DNA of 64,000 nt from Saccopteryx bilineata (lineage: Eukaryota; Chordata; Mammalia; Chiroptera; Emballonuridae), in assembly GCF_036850765.1 (NCBI RefSeq), contig NC_089495.1, positions 64,766,410-64,830,409 on the forward strand, written 5' to 3'. The notes under the pieces are model-generated. The model did no database searches, was not told where the DNA came from, and saw nothing but the letters and a program-made list of their open reading frames with translations. A program made the position numbers and the translations under genes. Positions 36,115 through 47,497 of the stretch are shown one piece after another; position 1 is the stretch's first letter, and each line of letters begins with the position of its first letter.

Positions 36115-36300
36115 AATAATATTTAACATTGGTAAATGCTGCTCTTGGGCCTGGTGCTATTTTACTCCCACATTTCTTATTATATCTAAATATTATTAAT
36201 TTTCACAACCATCTAATAAGTGAGTAATACTATTGCCCCATTTTACATTGACTGCAAATTTGGCACAGAAAAATTACATAATTTGCCAATATGACACTTT
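36115..36300 (-). repeat. MIR SINE fragment (antisense)
   Basis: TGGGCCTGGTGCTATTTTAC, AATTTTCACAACCATCTAAT, TTGCCCCATTTTACATTGAC and AAAATTACATAATTTGCCAA follow the antisense MIR order. Confidence 0.68.
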
Positions 36301-37019
36301 GGGAAATTTGCTAATTTTGTTATTCAATCTGAAAGCTGTTTTACTATAAACCTTGTGTTTTACACCTGCACTCTACTGACAGCTTCTAAACTCAATCTAA
36401 TAAAAATATACACTTATGTTTTCCTCAGTGCCATCTTGTTATTCTCCTCCATATTTAATTTTTATTACTAACATCATGAAAATATTTTTAACATTAAACT
36501 TTGCTTGTATTTGTCATATACACTGCATTGAATTTGTAAATATATTTTGTCAATCCTGTCTCCTAATACTACTCATATTATTTTTCTTTTTGAAATTCAC
36601 ACTGCTACTATGTATATAACCTTTCCCACTCAGGCTAAAGCAATAATCTCTTCTAAATTATCTTCTTGTCATTATAAGAAACCCTTCTAACCTGTCATAC
36701 TCTCTGATCATATTTTTAAAACATTATAGAAGCATGTTACCTAATTGTTCCAACTTTTCAATAACTCTTAATCTCATATACCTTTGTAGTACCAATAAGA
36801 CTTTCTCTTTCCTATCATTTCAAACTCATAGCCTATCACAACTCAGTTAAATCTTCTGCTTGTCATAACAAACTATACAGATTTAATTAAATAAAAAAAG
36901 ACTATTTCATGAATCCAAAGCTTGCAAATATCCCCTCAAATTGAAATTAAATTCTGTATATAGAATGAATCTACTAATTATCTCTATTTTTCTGACATCA
37001 TTGATCATAATTCCATTAT
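36301..37019. other. Unassigned AT-rich sequence
   Basis: No gene or repeat was recognised. Confidence 0.5.
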
Positions 37020-37031
37020 AATTGATCATTT

Positions 37032-37382
37032 TGACCCTGCCTAGTGACTCAGTGGCTGAGTCGGAGGCCCAGCATATGGACATCCTGGGTTCAATTTCCT
37101 GTCAGGGCACACTGGAGAAGCGACCATCTGCTGTTCCCTCCTTCCCCCTTCTCTTTTCTTTCCTCCCACAGGCAGTGGCTTGATTGGTTCAAGAATGGCC
37201 TTGGGTCCTGAAGACGGCTGCCTTGGTGCACATCAGCTTCAGCAGCTAGAAATAGTTCAATACTAGAGCTTTAGCGCCAGATTGTGTTGCTAGATAGTTC
37301 CTGGTTGGGTTAAGTGGGGAGTCTGCCTCAAAATCTCCCCTCCTCTTACCTATAAAATAATAATAATAATAATAGTTTTAAA
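37032..37382 (+). mobile_element. SINE-A-old with (TAA)n tail
   Basis: Head TGACCCTGCCTAGTGACTCA, box B GGTTCAATTTC, GGAGAAGCGACCATCTGC, and the body GCTTGATTGGTTCAAG that sets this subfamily apart, ending in (TAA)n. A perfect 12-bp TSD AATTGATCATTT lies at 37020-37031 and 37383-37394. Confidence 0.88.
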
Positions 37383-37394
37383 AATTGATCATTT

Positions 37395-37917
37395 CACTTG
37401 TATATACCATTGCATCTTTTTTAGATCAATCATTGTCACTATATCTTTATATGTGTGTGTAGCCTTATATATATACTTTTACATTTATATTACCAACATA
37501 CACATCCAATGATGGTACTTAAGAGAATGTATTGAAATGATTTGTTAATGTATTTCTTATCTGAATGTGAAGAATATTTGTAAAGTAAATTTTAGGACTT
37601 GTTTTGAGAAGGAAAATTTAAGTGATTCTCAGAATTTAAGAATTTGGCTGACTAGTTGTCACTGAAATTATTTAAAATAATAAAATGAGGCACAGAAACT
37701 AACAAACTTTATATATTTTTTACATTTTATTTTGTTTAAATATATTTTTGAAGTTTTACTACAACTTATTAGCTCCAAAACTATCTTCTATAGAGTACAA
37801 AATCATTGTATATGTTGAATAAAACTACATTATAAAAACTACATTTGAAGGAAAGATTAAAATTAAATTTTAGAAAATTCATATATGTGGTTTATTTCTG
37901 TAAATAGTTAAATTGTC
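37395..37917. other. Unassigned AT-rich sequence
   Basis: No gene or repeat was recognised. Confidence 0.5.
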
Positions 37918-37933
37918 TAAGCAGTAATCTTTT

Positions 37934-38334
37934 TTTTTTTTTTTTTTTTTTGTATTTTTCTGAAGCTGGAAACGGGGAGAGACAGTCAGACAGACTCCCG
38001 CATGCGCCCGACCGGGATCCACCCGGCACGCCCACCAGGGGGCGACGCTCTGCCCACCAGGGGGCAATGCTCTGCCCCTCCGGGGTGTCACTCTGTTGCG
38101 ACCAGAGCCACTCTAGCATCTGGGGCAGAGGCCAAGGAGCCATCCCCAGCGCCCGGGCCATCTTTTGCTCCAATGGAGCCTCAGCTGCGGGAGGGGAAGA
38201 GAGACAGAGAGGAAGGAGGGGGGAGGGGTGGAGAAGCAGATGGGTGCTTCTCCTGTGTGCCCTGGCCGGGAATCGAACCAGGACTTCTGCACACCAGGCC
38301 AATGCTCTACCACTGAGCCAACCAGCCAGGGCCT
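37934..38334 (-). mobile_element. SINE-A, long (duplicated-unit) subfamily
   Basis: A complete copy with a 16-bp TSD TAAGCAGTAATCTTTT at 37918-37933 and 38335-38350. Unlike the shorter copies it has two tandem versions of the segment reading GCCCACCAGGGGGC on the plus strand. Overlapping open frames of up to 146 codons on both strands are artefacts of its high GC content. Confidence 0.95.
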
Positions 38335-38350
38335 TAAGCAGTAATCTTTT

Positions 38351-38735
38351 AAATAATAAAATAATACTTTTATCACAGACATTACTATAAAAATATAAAT
38401 TTAGACAAAAAGCACTGTTTTTGAAATATCACTGCATATCATCAGATATATTGTTTTAAAAATATTCAACCCATTTAAATAATATTTTGGTATGGTTGTT
38501 ATGATGGCCACTTAAAAATTACTTCATACTTATTTAACATGAAATACAGTAAAAGGACACAATCTACATATTGTCATTTTGGTCAAAAATTTTTAAAATT
38601 TTACTAAATTGACAAATGAAAGAAGAGGATCACAATAAAAAGATACTTAAATAATTATTGAAAATCTCCTTGTTAAATCATTTTCAATTCATTTATATAA
38701 TAGATTGAACAATTTAAAGAAACTGGAAAACTATA
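38351..38735. other. Unassigned AT-rich sequence
   Basis: No gene or repeat was recognised. Confidence 0.5.
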
Positions 38736-38743
38736 TTAATATC

Positions 38744-39082
38744 TTTTTTTTTTTTTTTAACAAGGACAGAGAGAGAGTTAGAGAGACAGATAGATAGGGA
38801 CAGGCAGACAAGAACGGAGGGAGATGGGAAGCATCAATCATCAGTTTTTTGTTGTGACACCTTAGTTGTTCATTGATTGCTTTCTCATATGTGCCTTGAC
38901 CGTGGGCCTTCAGCAGACTGAGTAACCCCTCTCTCAAGCCAGCGACCTTGGGTCCAAGCTGGTGAGCTTTTTGCTCAAGTCAGATGACATGGCGCTCAAG
39001 CTGGCGACCTCGAGGTCTCGAACCTGGGTTCTTCTGCATCCCAGTCTGACACTCTTTCCACTGTGCCTCCACCTGGTCTGGC
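38744..39082 (-). mobile_element. SINE-C, full length
   Basis: On the minus strand: GCCAGACCAGGTGGAGGCAC head, box B GGTTCGAGACC, GCTTGAGC units, CACATATGAGAAAGCAATCA and a poly(A). The TSD TTAATATC lies at 38736-38743 and 39083-39090. Confidence 0.92.
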
Positions 39083-39090
39083 TTAATATC

Positions 39091-40733
39091 ATTTTTAACA
39101 TTAGTTTTTCATGTAAAAGGTATATTCAAGTAAGTATTTTATAAAATCAAACTATGGAAAATATACTGAATACATTTGTTTGAGAAATGTTATGTGGCTA
39201 AATAGTAGGACTGGTACTTCATTATCCTAAAGAATATTGATAATTAGGCAGCATAGATATGTCAAGTAAGCTTCTCCCATTCATCAAGCCAAAATTAAAG
39301 TAAGAAACAATTTGAATCCTGACATTCTGACAGAGTTTAGGTCTTCTGATATGACTCCATTTTCACCAAAGTTTGGGAAAACAAACAAAAATATCTTATC
39401 TATAATATATACTAGATATAGTTACTGTCCAAAGAGATAATTCTGTAAGTATTTTATTTAATGGACTCAAAGTATAGTGACTATCAATACAGTTTAGTCA
39501 CATGTCTATACCTTCCACTTATCTGTTGTAACACTATGCAATTTAAGATCATTAATAAATTTTCATGTGTCTTCTTTATACTCTCTGGTTGTCAGAGAGT
39601 TTTTTCTAACATACTTTATAGATTTAAATCCTGCCATACCTAGTTTAAACCATAACCAGTGCTGAGTACACTCTAATCAAGACAATAAATATTTCTGTTA
39701 AATTATTTTAGCCTTTTCAAGTATGGACCAAAAAGTGATGATGAAAGGTACATTTATAAATTCTGCGTACAAATTAAAGATTAAAGATATATAATATCTT
39801 TTATACTATAGAAATCAGATAAGTATTGCATAAATTGTCAAATTTTATATTTTGCAGTAACAAAGCAGCCTAATTTTTTTATAGGTCAGAATCAAAATGC
39901 TAGGTTAATCTTCTTATTGAACTCTACTTAAAAATATAATTTTTGAAGCCAAGGTTATCAGAAGAAAAATAAATCCCATTGCTCCTACCTTAAGCTCTTT
40001 TTTAATTATTATACTTTTGAAATTTATAGTTATCACATAAAAACATGAACAATATTTAGAGGAATAATACAGGATCCATATTTACCACAACAAAACAATT
40101 TCAAAATTACTCAATATAAAAAATATCCCTCCAAAAACAAGTGACTAATTCTCAAATGAAAATCAATAAGCAGACAACCACAATGTCACCTACTTGTCAG
40201 AATTATTAGAAATGAAATTTAAAGCATTGTTATAGTCAATGGGGTAAAAAATAATTATAATCTTAAGTAAGAACAGATAGAAAGTCTAAGATCTAAAAGA
40301 AAAAACATAAAGTATTACATATATATGATAATAAATATATCAAATATATAATAACACCAATATAAAAAGTAACCAGATATAAAATCTGGAACATATATTT
40401 ATTATCAGACAGCCTTACAGCAAAATGATGATGACAGATATAGTGCCGTGAACATGAATTAAATTAGGTGAAATTATTGAATGTGAATAACAGAAAGAAA
40501 ATGATTGGAAAAAAGAAGAATAGAGACTTAGGGATATGTGAACAATAGGAAAAGCCTAATATATATAATACTTATTGGAAACACAGATGTGAGATATAAG
40601 GGAACAAAGGCAATGAGAAAATTAAAGAAAATAATAGCTGTAAATTTACTAAATATGGTATGACATAATTTTATAGATTTTAAAAGTTCAGTAAAATTCA
40701 AACAAGAAAAATACAAAATAAATCATGGATAGG
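39091..40733. other. Unassigned AT-rich sequence
   Basis: No gene or repeat was recognised. Confidence 0.5.
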
Positions 40734-40741
40734 AATATTAT

Positions 40742-41304
40742 CAATGGTGGGATTCATCTGGTTTGTACCAGTTCGGCAGAAATGATACCTAATATTTTGT
40801 TGAGTTCGATGAACCAGTTGTTAAACTGGCACTTGTAATCATGAATCTCTCTAAGTTGAGGTTTTTCAAAGATGAGCATAATATGTTCAGAGAAGTTGTC
40901 TGTTTCTATTATGTCAAAACCAATGATTATTAGCCTAATTGGCCTACCTCTGAAAGAATGGGATCCTACTCCTACATTGAAAATATGGTTAAGGATAAAC
41001 CACACAGCTGATGATGCTCAGATAAAAGCAAAGAAAATTGCAAGTAAGGACACCAATCAAAAAGTAATATAGAAATATCTTAAATAAGAGTTTTATTGTT
41101 TTTTGTCAAGTACTGTTCCATATATTTTATTAATATTTTAAAACATTTTTCTACTACATAATCTAGTGTTGTGTACATCTTTTATTTTTCTTATTTATGT
41201 ATTTAATGCATGAAATAAACTATTTTTTGGTATATCCTCTTTTATACTTAAAATTGTCATTAAGGCAAAGAACCAGTTATTAAATTATTGAAATCCCACC
41301 ACTG
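40742..41304. mobile_element. Non-autonomous hAT DNA transposon (563 bp)
   Basis: The left end CAATGGTGGGATTCATCTGG and the right end TTGAAATCCCACCACTG are inverted copies of CARTGGTGGGATTCA. Subterminal GTACCAGTT and AACCAGTTATT boxes extend the symmetry. The 8-bp flanks AATATTAT (40734-40741) and GGTATTTT (41305-41312) match at 5 positions, a weak TSD. The 83-codon minus-strand frame at the left end resembles no hAT transposase domain that I can see. Confidence 0.8.
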
Positions 41305-41472
41305 GGTATTTTAGGTAAACTGAAAAAAGATGTTGTAGTTATCTTGAAAGTGATTAGGGAAACATGACATTTTCTGATCAAAAGAATAATATTTATTCTC
41401 AAATGTTTCTCATCAGACACTGTGCCAGAAAACATGAGACTTTTTTAAATCCTGAAAAAAAAAATTGAGAAT

Positions 41473-41776
41473 TTTTTTTTTTTTTTAAGTTAGAGGAAAG
41501 GAGTTAGAGAGACAGACTCATACATGTTCCCTGACCGGGATCCACGTGGCAACCCCCGTTTGGGGTGGATGTTCAAATCAACCAAGCTACCCTTAGCATC
41601 TGGGGTCAACACTTGAACCAATCGAGACTCTGACTGTGGGAGGGGAAGAGAGAAGGGGAAGATTGAGGAAAAGAGAAGCAGATGGTCACTTCTCCTGTGT
41701 GCCCTAATCGGGGATCAAACCAGGGATGTCAGTGGACCAGCCTGACACTGTATACACTGAACCAACCAGCCAGGGA
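41473..41776 (-). mobile_element. SINE-A-old
   Basis: On the minus strand: CCCTGGCTGGTTGGTTCAGT head, box B GGTTTGATCCC, GGAGAAGTGACCATCTGC, the AACCAATCGAG-containing body (inverted here) and poly(A). It belongs with the copies at 6424, 37032 and 46611. Confidence 0.82.
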
Positions 41777-43009
41777 AACTTAGAATACTATATCCAGTAA
41801 AAATAACTTAAAAAATATATGAGAAAAATAAAGATATATTCAGCTAAATTAAAACAAACAAAAAAAACCCCTAAAAGTCTATCATCAACAGATATACACT
41901 ATAAAATTATGTTGAATGAAGTTTATCAAGCTGAATCAGAGTAGATAAAAATTAAAATTTTAGAGAAAGATTAAAGAGATACTATGTGGTAAATATTTAA
42001 GGAAAGAATATTTTATCTTTTAATTCCTTTAAAATACATATGACCATTTAAAATAATAAGTGTAATATTTTGAAAGTTTACAATAATTAAATTCATAATG
42101 ACATTTGTAACATTAAATATATAGAGTTAATGGACTTATGCAATTGCAGATTTTCTTCATTTTATGTAAAGTGTTATAAAAATAACTGTAAATAAATTGT
42201 GAAAGTTTTAAAATATATATTGTAGTTTTTTGAGCAACCACTAAACAAATAATACAAAGTGATATAGCTTAAAAGTCCATAATTTCTAAAATTTTAAATT
42301 TTTATGATTTATTTAAAGACTAATTGATTATCATGAAAAAGAAGTCTAAATAAATTAGTTTTTCTTAGCATCCTGCATGTACATTGATATAATAATTTCT
42401 TTGCCCTAATTATAAAAAAGTAAACCAACTGCAATCATATTCAAGAAAGGGGGCAAAATTCCCATATAACTAATTAAATTGTATAACTTCATCCTCTAAC
42501 TTGGTATAATATAAAGTACTCTTTCTTTCCTTTACTTTCCCAAAACCCTGTGACTCGTCCCACCTTTATCCCCAAACATATCAAAATTTTTATTTTGGAA
42601 TATTTTGTAGCCATGGCCAGTTCACTGCTTCTAAATTCAAACACCTTACTTATTATTTTTGGCAATAAGTTTTCCTCTTATGTGTATGATACAATAATTA
42701 GAGTATATTACCACTGATATTACCACATATTCTTAGACATTATGGCCATAAAATAGTGTTTCATGGGTGCAATAATGCCTAAGATGTTTGAGTAATTGAA
42801 TCAAAATTTATTTTATGATGAAAAAGTTTGAAAATTTTAGAGTTCAACAGTTCACATTTTGTAATTTTTTTTCTTTTTGTTCTAAAGAGACTGTGAATCT
42901 TGTAGATGATGAGCATAAAATGTTTTATCAAGATTAGTGATCCATGAACTTGTTTTAAGAAGTAACTTGAAATGTTTTACATGAGACGTACTTTACAAAT
43001 TATTTCTGA
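41777..43009. other. Unassigned AT-rich sequence
   Basis: No gene or repeat was recognised. Confidence 0.5.
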
Positions 43010-43015
43010 TTCTCT

Positions 43016-43401
43016 CTCTCTCTCTCTCTCTCTAAAATATATATATATATATATACTTATATATATAGAGAGAGAGAGATAGACAGACAGGAAGGAAGGT
43101 GAGAAGCATCAACTCATAGCTGCAGCACCTTAGGTGTTTACTGATTGTTTCTCATATGTGCCTTGATGGGGGCGGGGGGGGGAGGGCTCCAGTCAAACCA
43201 GTGACCCTTTGCTCACTCCAGTGACCTTGGGCTCAAGCAGGTGATCCTGAGGCCATGTCTATGATCCCGTGCTCAAGCTGATGACCCCACACACAAGCTG
43301 GTGAACTCACGCTCAAGCCTATGAGCTCAGTCAGGATTTCAAATTTGGGTCTTCAGCATCCCAGGCCAACACTCTATCCATGGTGCCACTGCCTGGTCAA
43401 G
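43016..43401 (-). mobile_element. SINE-C with (CT)n(TA)n at its tail
   Basis: On the minus strand: GCTTGACCAGGCAGTGGCAC head, GCTTGAGC units, CACATATGAGAAACAATCAG, then a tail of GA/CT and TA dinucleotide runs (43016-43080). The candidate TSD CTGATTCTCT near 43006 and CTGATTTCTCT near 43402 differs by one base. Confidence 0.85.
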
Positions 43402-44917
43402 CTGATTTCTCTATTTTTAGCTAATTAATACACATGGAACAGAAAGATTTCACTTCAAATTATACAGCAAATCTGAATGAGATGTGTGTTTATTTTCCTT
43501 ATTTAATTAAATTTGCATTTTTATAAATGAATGATATAATTTAACAAGATTTTAAAGAAAACTTATAAATATTTTGGAAAAAATAATAATGGTAACATTT
43601 TCTAAATCTGGGAGGATGGTTTTTTGAGCAATAAGGCACTCATAATTAATATTTGATACATAAAAACATAATAAAAAATGAAACTCTACTGGTAGCACTT
43701 CAAAGGGTTTGATGTTTTATATTTTTTATTCCTTAGCCATCAGTCATTTAACTTTTTATTCACTTTTAAGGTTTGGCTTAGTGTTCTTGAATCTCGTGTC
43801 AGCTAATTTAATACAGCAACCTTCCCCTCAAGCACAGATTAGTAATAATTGGATCTTTGCACAGAATGCAGTGTTTTATATAAGTACATATATTTGATTC
43901 CCTAGAAGAGAAAGAAAAAAAAAGTTCTCTAATTGGAGATATTTATAAGGAAAAAATAGATAACCACCACTATCCAAAATGATTGAGTTTAAATATAATT
44001 TTAATAAATAGCAATGTTAATTTTAACTATAAATGTTTCTTATTAAATTCTAATGTGTATGCTCTATGTAAGTATGACACACAAATAATTTGTTATCATA
44101 TTATGAAATGAAATGTAAGTTGTTTTTAAAATGAGAACATTGGTCATATTTTGATGACATTTTACTTTATTACACTTAATTGGTAGTGCATAAATTATAT
44201 ACAATTTATAGAGCAAGTTAGTATAATTTTAAAAGGCAAGTTTTTTGTGTTGTGTTGTAACCCAATGTATTTTTCAACTTTAATTAAAACTTGATATTTC
44301 ACAAATAGTTTATCTGTTCTTCAAATAACAATTTTATGCTATATAAGCCTTACAAACTAAAAGGGTGTATTTTTCTTTTTTTCTATTCTCTCAGTAGTCA
44401 TATATAAAGGGCTAAACAGTATATCTATCACCAAATATGTTTTTACTCTATATGTCCTCTTGGGTTAGTTATAAAGTGGCAATGATAATAATAATAATAA
44501 TAATAGGTAATTGATATAACCTATTTCTTTAACTGAATGTCACATATTTTCCTGATTGAAAACCTTTATTCAGTGGCAGTTTTTACATACCAATCTAGGG
44601 TTAGATGGCTAAGGAAAGAAATATCAGAGAGTTTGTTTTAAAAATGTGTAAAATTGTTATTGTAAATATGTCATAAGCACAATGTAGTTCTGGAAAGGAA
44701 AAGAAACAATGTGATATAATCCTGGAGCTGGGAAATACATGGCCACTATACTCCCTGATGATTACAGAAGAGATCTGTCAGGAACAGCTCCTAATAAATG
44801 CAGCAAGAAGAAAATGGAATGAGCAATACAATGAAAAAAGAAAAAAAATACCAATGTAGTTTTTGCATGGGACAAGAGGTTTGAGTGCTAAAGTTAGGAA
44901 CAAAAATAAAATGTGGG
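43402..44917. other. Unassigned AT-rich sequence
   Basis: No gene or repeat was recognised except a short (ATA)n run at about 44485-44505. Confidence 0.5.
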
Positions 44918-45106
44918 AGCCCTTGGTAGGTAGCTTAGTTAGTTACAGTATACAGTATCATCCTTATATTCCAGGGTTGTGGGTTTGATCCCAGACCAGA
45001 GCATATATGAGAATAAATCAATAAATGCAAAAGTGAAGTGGAGCAACAAATCAATGTACTCTTTCTCTCTTTCTTCTTCTCTCCTTTTAAAATCAATACA
45101 TAAAGG
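44918..45106 (+). mobile_element. SINE-D, diverged
   Basis: AGCCCTTGGTAGGTAGCTTA head, box B-like GGTTTGATCCC, GAGCAACAAATCAATG, a CT-rich stretch and AAATCAATACATAAA. Confidence 0.78.
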
Positions 45107-45215
45107 AGGGAGATGTAGTTTCAGTGTGTTATTATTTAAAAAGGGGGGGGGAGAATAAATGTGAAGACTCCACTAGATCTAGTACGTATTTGGCATATCA
45201 GAATAGAGGTCTATG

Positions 45216-45398
45216 GCCTGTCCTGTGGTTGCATAGTGGATAAAACATTGACCTAGAATGCTGAGGTCACTGGTTCAAAACCCTGTGCTTGCTAGGTCAA
45301 GGAATATATGGAATGTGATGCTTACTGCTCCTCCCCACCATCGCTCTCTCTCTCTCTCTCTTTTCTAAAATAAATAACTAAAATCTAAAAAAAAAAAA
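45216..45398 (+). mobile_element. SINE-B, diverged
   Basis: GCCTGTCCTGTGGTTGCATA head, box B GGTTCAAAACC, a (CT)n tract, TAAATAACTAAAATC and poly(A). The next element has inserted in its poly(A) tail. Confidence 0.86.
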
Positions 45399-45413
45399 AA
45401 AGAAAATGGAATA

Positions 45414-45779
45414 CAGTAGTAGAGCATCAGCCTGGCGTGTGGAAGTCCTGGCTTTGATTGCTGGTCAGGGCACACAGGAGAAGTGCCCATTTGCTTCTCC
45501 ACCCTTCCCCCTCTCCTTTCTCTCTATCTCTCTCTTCCCCTCCCGCAGCCAAGGCTCCATTGGAGCAAAGTTGACCCGGGCACTGAAGATGGCTCCATAG
45601 CCTCGGCCTCAGGTGCTAGAGCAGCTCCAGTAGCAATGGAACAACGCCCCAAATGGGCAGAGCATTGCCCCCAGGTGGGCATGCTGGGTGGATCCCGGTC
45701 GAGCACATGTGGGAGGAAGTCTGTCTGTTTGCCTCTCCCCTGCTTCTAATTTTGGAAAATACAAAAACAAACAAAATTT
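45414..45779 (+). mobile_element. SINE-A, 5'-truncated by about 20 bp
   Basis: The element starts inside box A (CAGTAGTAGAGCATCAGCCT) and is otherwise complete to GGAAAATACAAAAACAAAC. The TSD AAAGAAAATGGAATA (15 bp) lies at 45399-45413 and 45780-45794 and begins in the SINE-B tail. The missing 5' end therefore reflects incomplete reverse transcription, not later deletion. Confidence 0.94.
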
Positions 45780-45794
45780 AAAGAAAATGGAATA

Positions 45795-46149
45795 ATACTT
45801 GTTTATGTATTTTGAACAACAACAGAAACAAATCTATATATAAATCATACAGAGAGGGAGAATTGAATAGTTGATAAACTAAAATCTAAAATTTTTCAAG
45901 GGAGATATTATGTAACAAAATTTAAGATTTATTGACATTATATTGAGGACTTTGAATTTTTTTTGGACTAGTATTTTTGTCTAGAAAATAATCTCAAGAA
46001 AACTAATCATTCAGGGCAAACAAGTGTTTATTTAGCCTCACATGAAGCTTTAATGTTAGCACTGATTTGCTCAAATACTATCTCCAAAAATCCATGCTTC
46101 TTTAAGATACAGTAACATTTCTTTAATGTGCTTCAACCTTCTACAAACT
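45795..46149. other. Unassigned AT-rich sequence
   Basis: No gene or repeat was recognised. Confidence 0.5.
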
Positions 46150-46159
46150 GGCCCATTGT

Positions 46160-46530
46160 CATATATTCTTTTTTTTTTTAATTTTTTAAAACTGTCAATT
46201 ACAGTTGGAAATATGATATTTTTTTCAAGAGTACAGCATAGTGGTTAGAGATTTATATAGTTTATGAGGATGTTCCCCTGGATAAGCTAGTACCAACCTG
46301 ACACTGTACATAGTTATTACAATACTATTGACTATATTTTGTATGCTCAACTTTACACCCCAGTGGCTATTTCGTTACTACTAATTAGTATTCCTTAATC
46401 CCTTCACCTTTTTTACTCCACCTCTTAACCCCTCTCCCATCTAGCACCCATCAGTTTGTTCTCTGTATGAGTTCATTTTTGTTTGTTTTGAATTTTAGAT
46501 TCCACATATAAGTGAAACTGAGTGGTATTT
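46160..46530 (-). mobile_element. L1 LINE 3' UTR fragment (antisense)
   Basis: AGAGTACAGCATAGTGGTTA, CATAGTTATTACAATACTAT, TCAGTTTGTTCTCTGTATGA and CCACATATAAGTGAAACTGA are the reverse complement of the mammalian L1 3' region, in order. Confidence 0.82.
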
Positions 46531-46610
46531 ACAGACTCACTTCAGATGGAAAGGCACACACAGACTAAAAATAAACATATAGAAAAAGATATTTTATGAA
46601 AATAAAATTA

Positions 46611-46965
46611 GGCCCTGGCCATTTGGCTCAGTGGTAGAGTGTCAGCCCAGCATGTAAAAGTCCTGGGTTTGACTCCTGGTCAGGTCACACAGGAAAAGTA
46701 ACTCTCTGCTTCTACCCCTCTACCCCATCCCCCTTCTCTCTCTCTCTTTCTCTTTTTCTCTACTCTCTCCTACAGCCATGGCTCAAATTGTTTGAGCAAG
46801 TTGGCCGTGTTGGCTGAGGATGGCTCCATGGCCTCACCTCAGGTGCTAGAATAGCTTGGTTGCTGAGCAACAGAGTAGGAGCCTATAATGAGCAGAACAT
46901 CACCCCATAGGAGGCTTGCCAGGTAACTCTTGGTCAGGGTCTGTCTGCCTCCCTGCTTCTGTCTT
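46611..46965 (+). mobile_element. SINE-A-old inside an L1
   Basis: GGCCCTGGCCATTTGGCTCA head, box B GGTTTGACTCC, a TCAAATTGTTTGAGCAAG body and the CTTCTGTCTTAATAAAAT end. The L1 ORF2 sequence resumes after its long A-rich tail. Confidence 0.88.
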
Positions 46966-47046
46966 AATAAAATAATAAAATAAAATAAAATAAAATAAAA
47001 TAAAATAAAATAAAATAAAATAAAATAAAATAAAATAAAATAAAAA
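46966..47046. repeat. (TAAAA)n microsatellite in a SINE tail
   Basis: About 14-16 TAAAA units extend the tail of the SINE to the left, formed by expansion of its A-rich end. The Phe-Ile-Leu-rich minus-strand frame here is an artefact. Confidence 0.95.
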
Positions 47047-47497
47047 GCTGGGTTAACAATACTAACATTAGACAAAATAGACTTTAAAACAAAGGCTATA
47101 CAAAGATACAAAGGACAATTTATGTATACTAGAAATGGGAATAACCTAAATGTCCATTGATAGATTATTGGATAAATAAGATATGGTGCATATATACAAT
47201 ACTATTGGACCATAAAAACTCAATTTTACCTTTTGCAACAACAAAGATGGACCTGAGAGTATCATGTTAAGTGAAATAAGTCAGCCAATGTCAAGTTTTT
47301 AAAAAACATTTACATTTTCTCCTTTATAAGTCCTATATTCCAAGGCGAACTTGCTAGATACTGGTTAGCCCACATTCCTTTTACATTTTCTTTTTATATC
47401 ATGCAGAATGCCCTCCATCTTGCTTGTTTTATTTCCATTAATTTTTTCCACCCTGTAACACTGAGAAGTCTTCCCTGAGTATTCCAAGTTACAGTTG

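Larger units (their letters stand above)
46531..47293 (+). mobile_element. L1 ORF2 fragments interrupted by a SINE
   Basis: ACTCACTTCAGATGGAAAGG (46539) runs to the SINE at 46611. After it, AATAGACTTTAAAACAAAGG (47078) continues the same ORF2 region. A jump follows to the distal ORF2 region AAATGTCCATTGATAGATTA through TAAGTGAAATAAGTCAGCC. The copy has an internal deletion and no open frame. The opposite-strand L1 3' UTR directly to its left is probably a separate insertion. Confidence 0.75.

Noticed and set aside
46160..47293. Twin-primed L1 (5' inversion) from the opposed L1 pieces
   Set aside because: The left, inverted piece is from the 3' UTR and the right piece from ORF2, the wrong order for twin priming. 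Two separate insertions are more likely.
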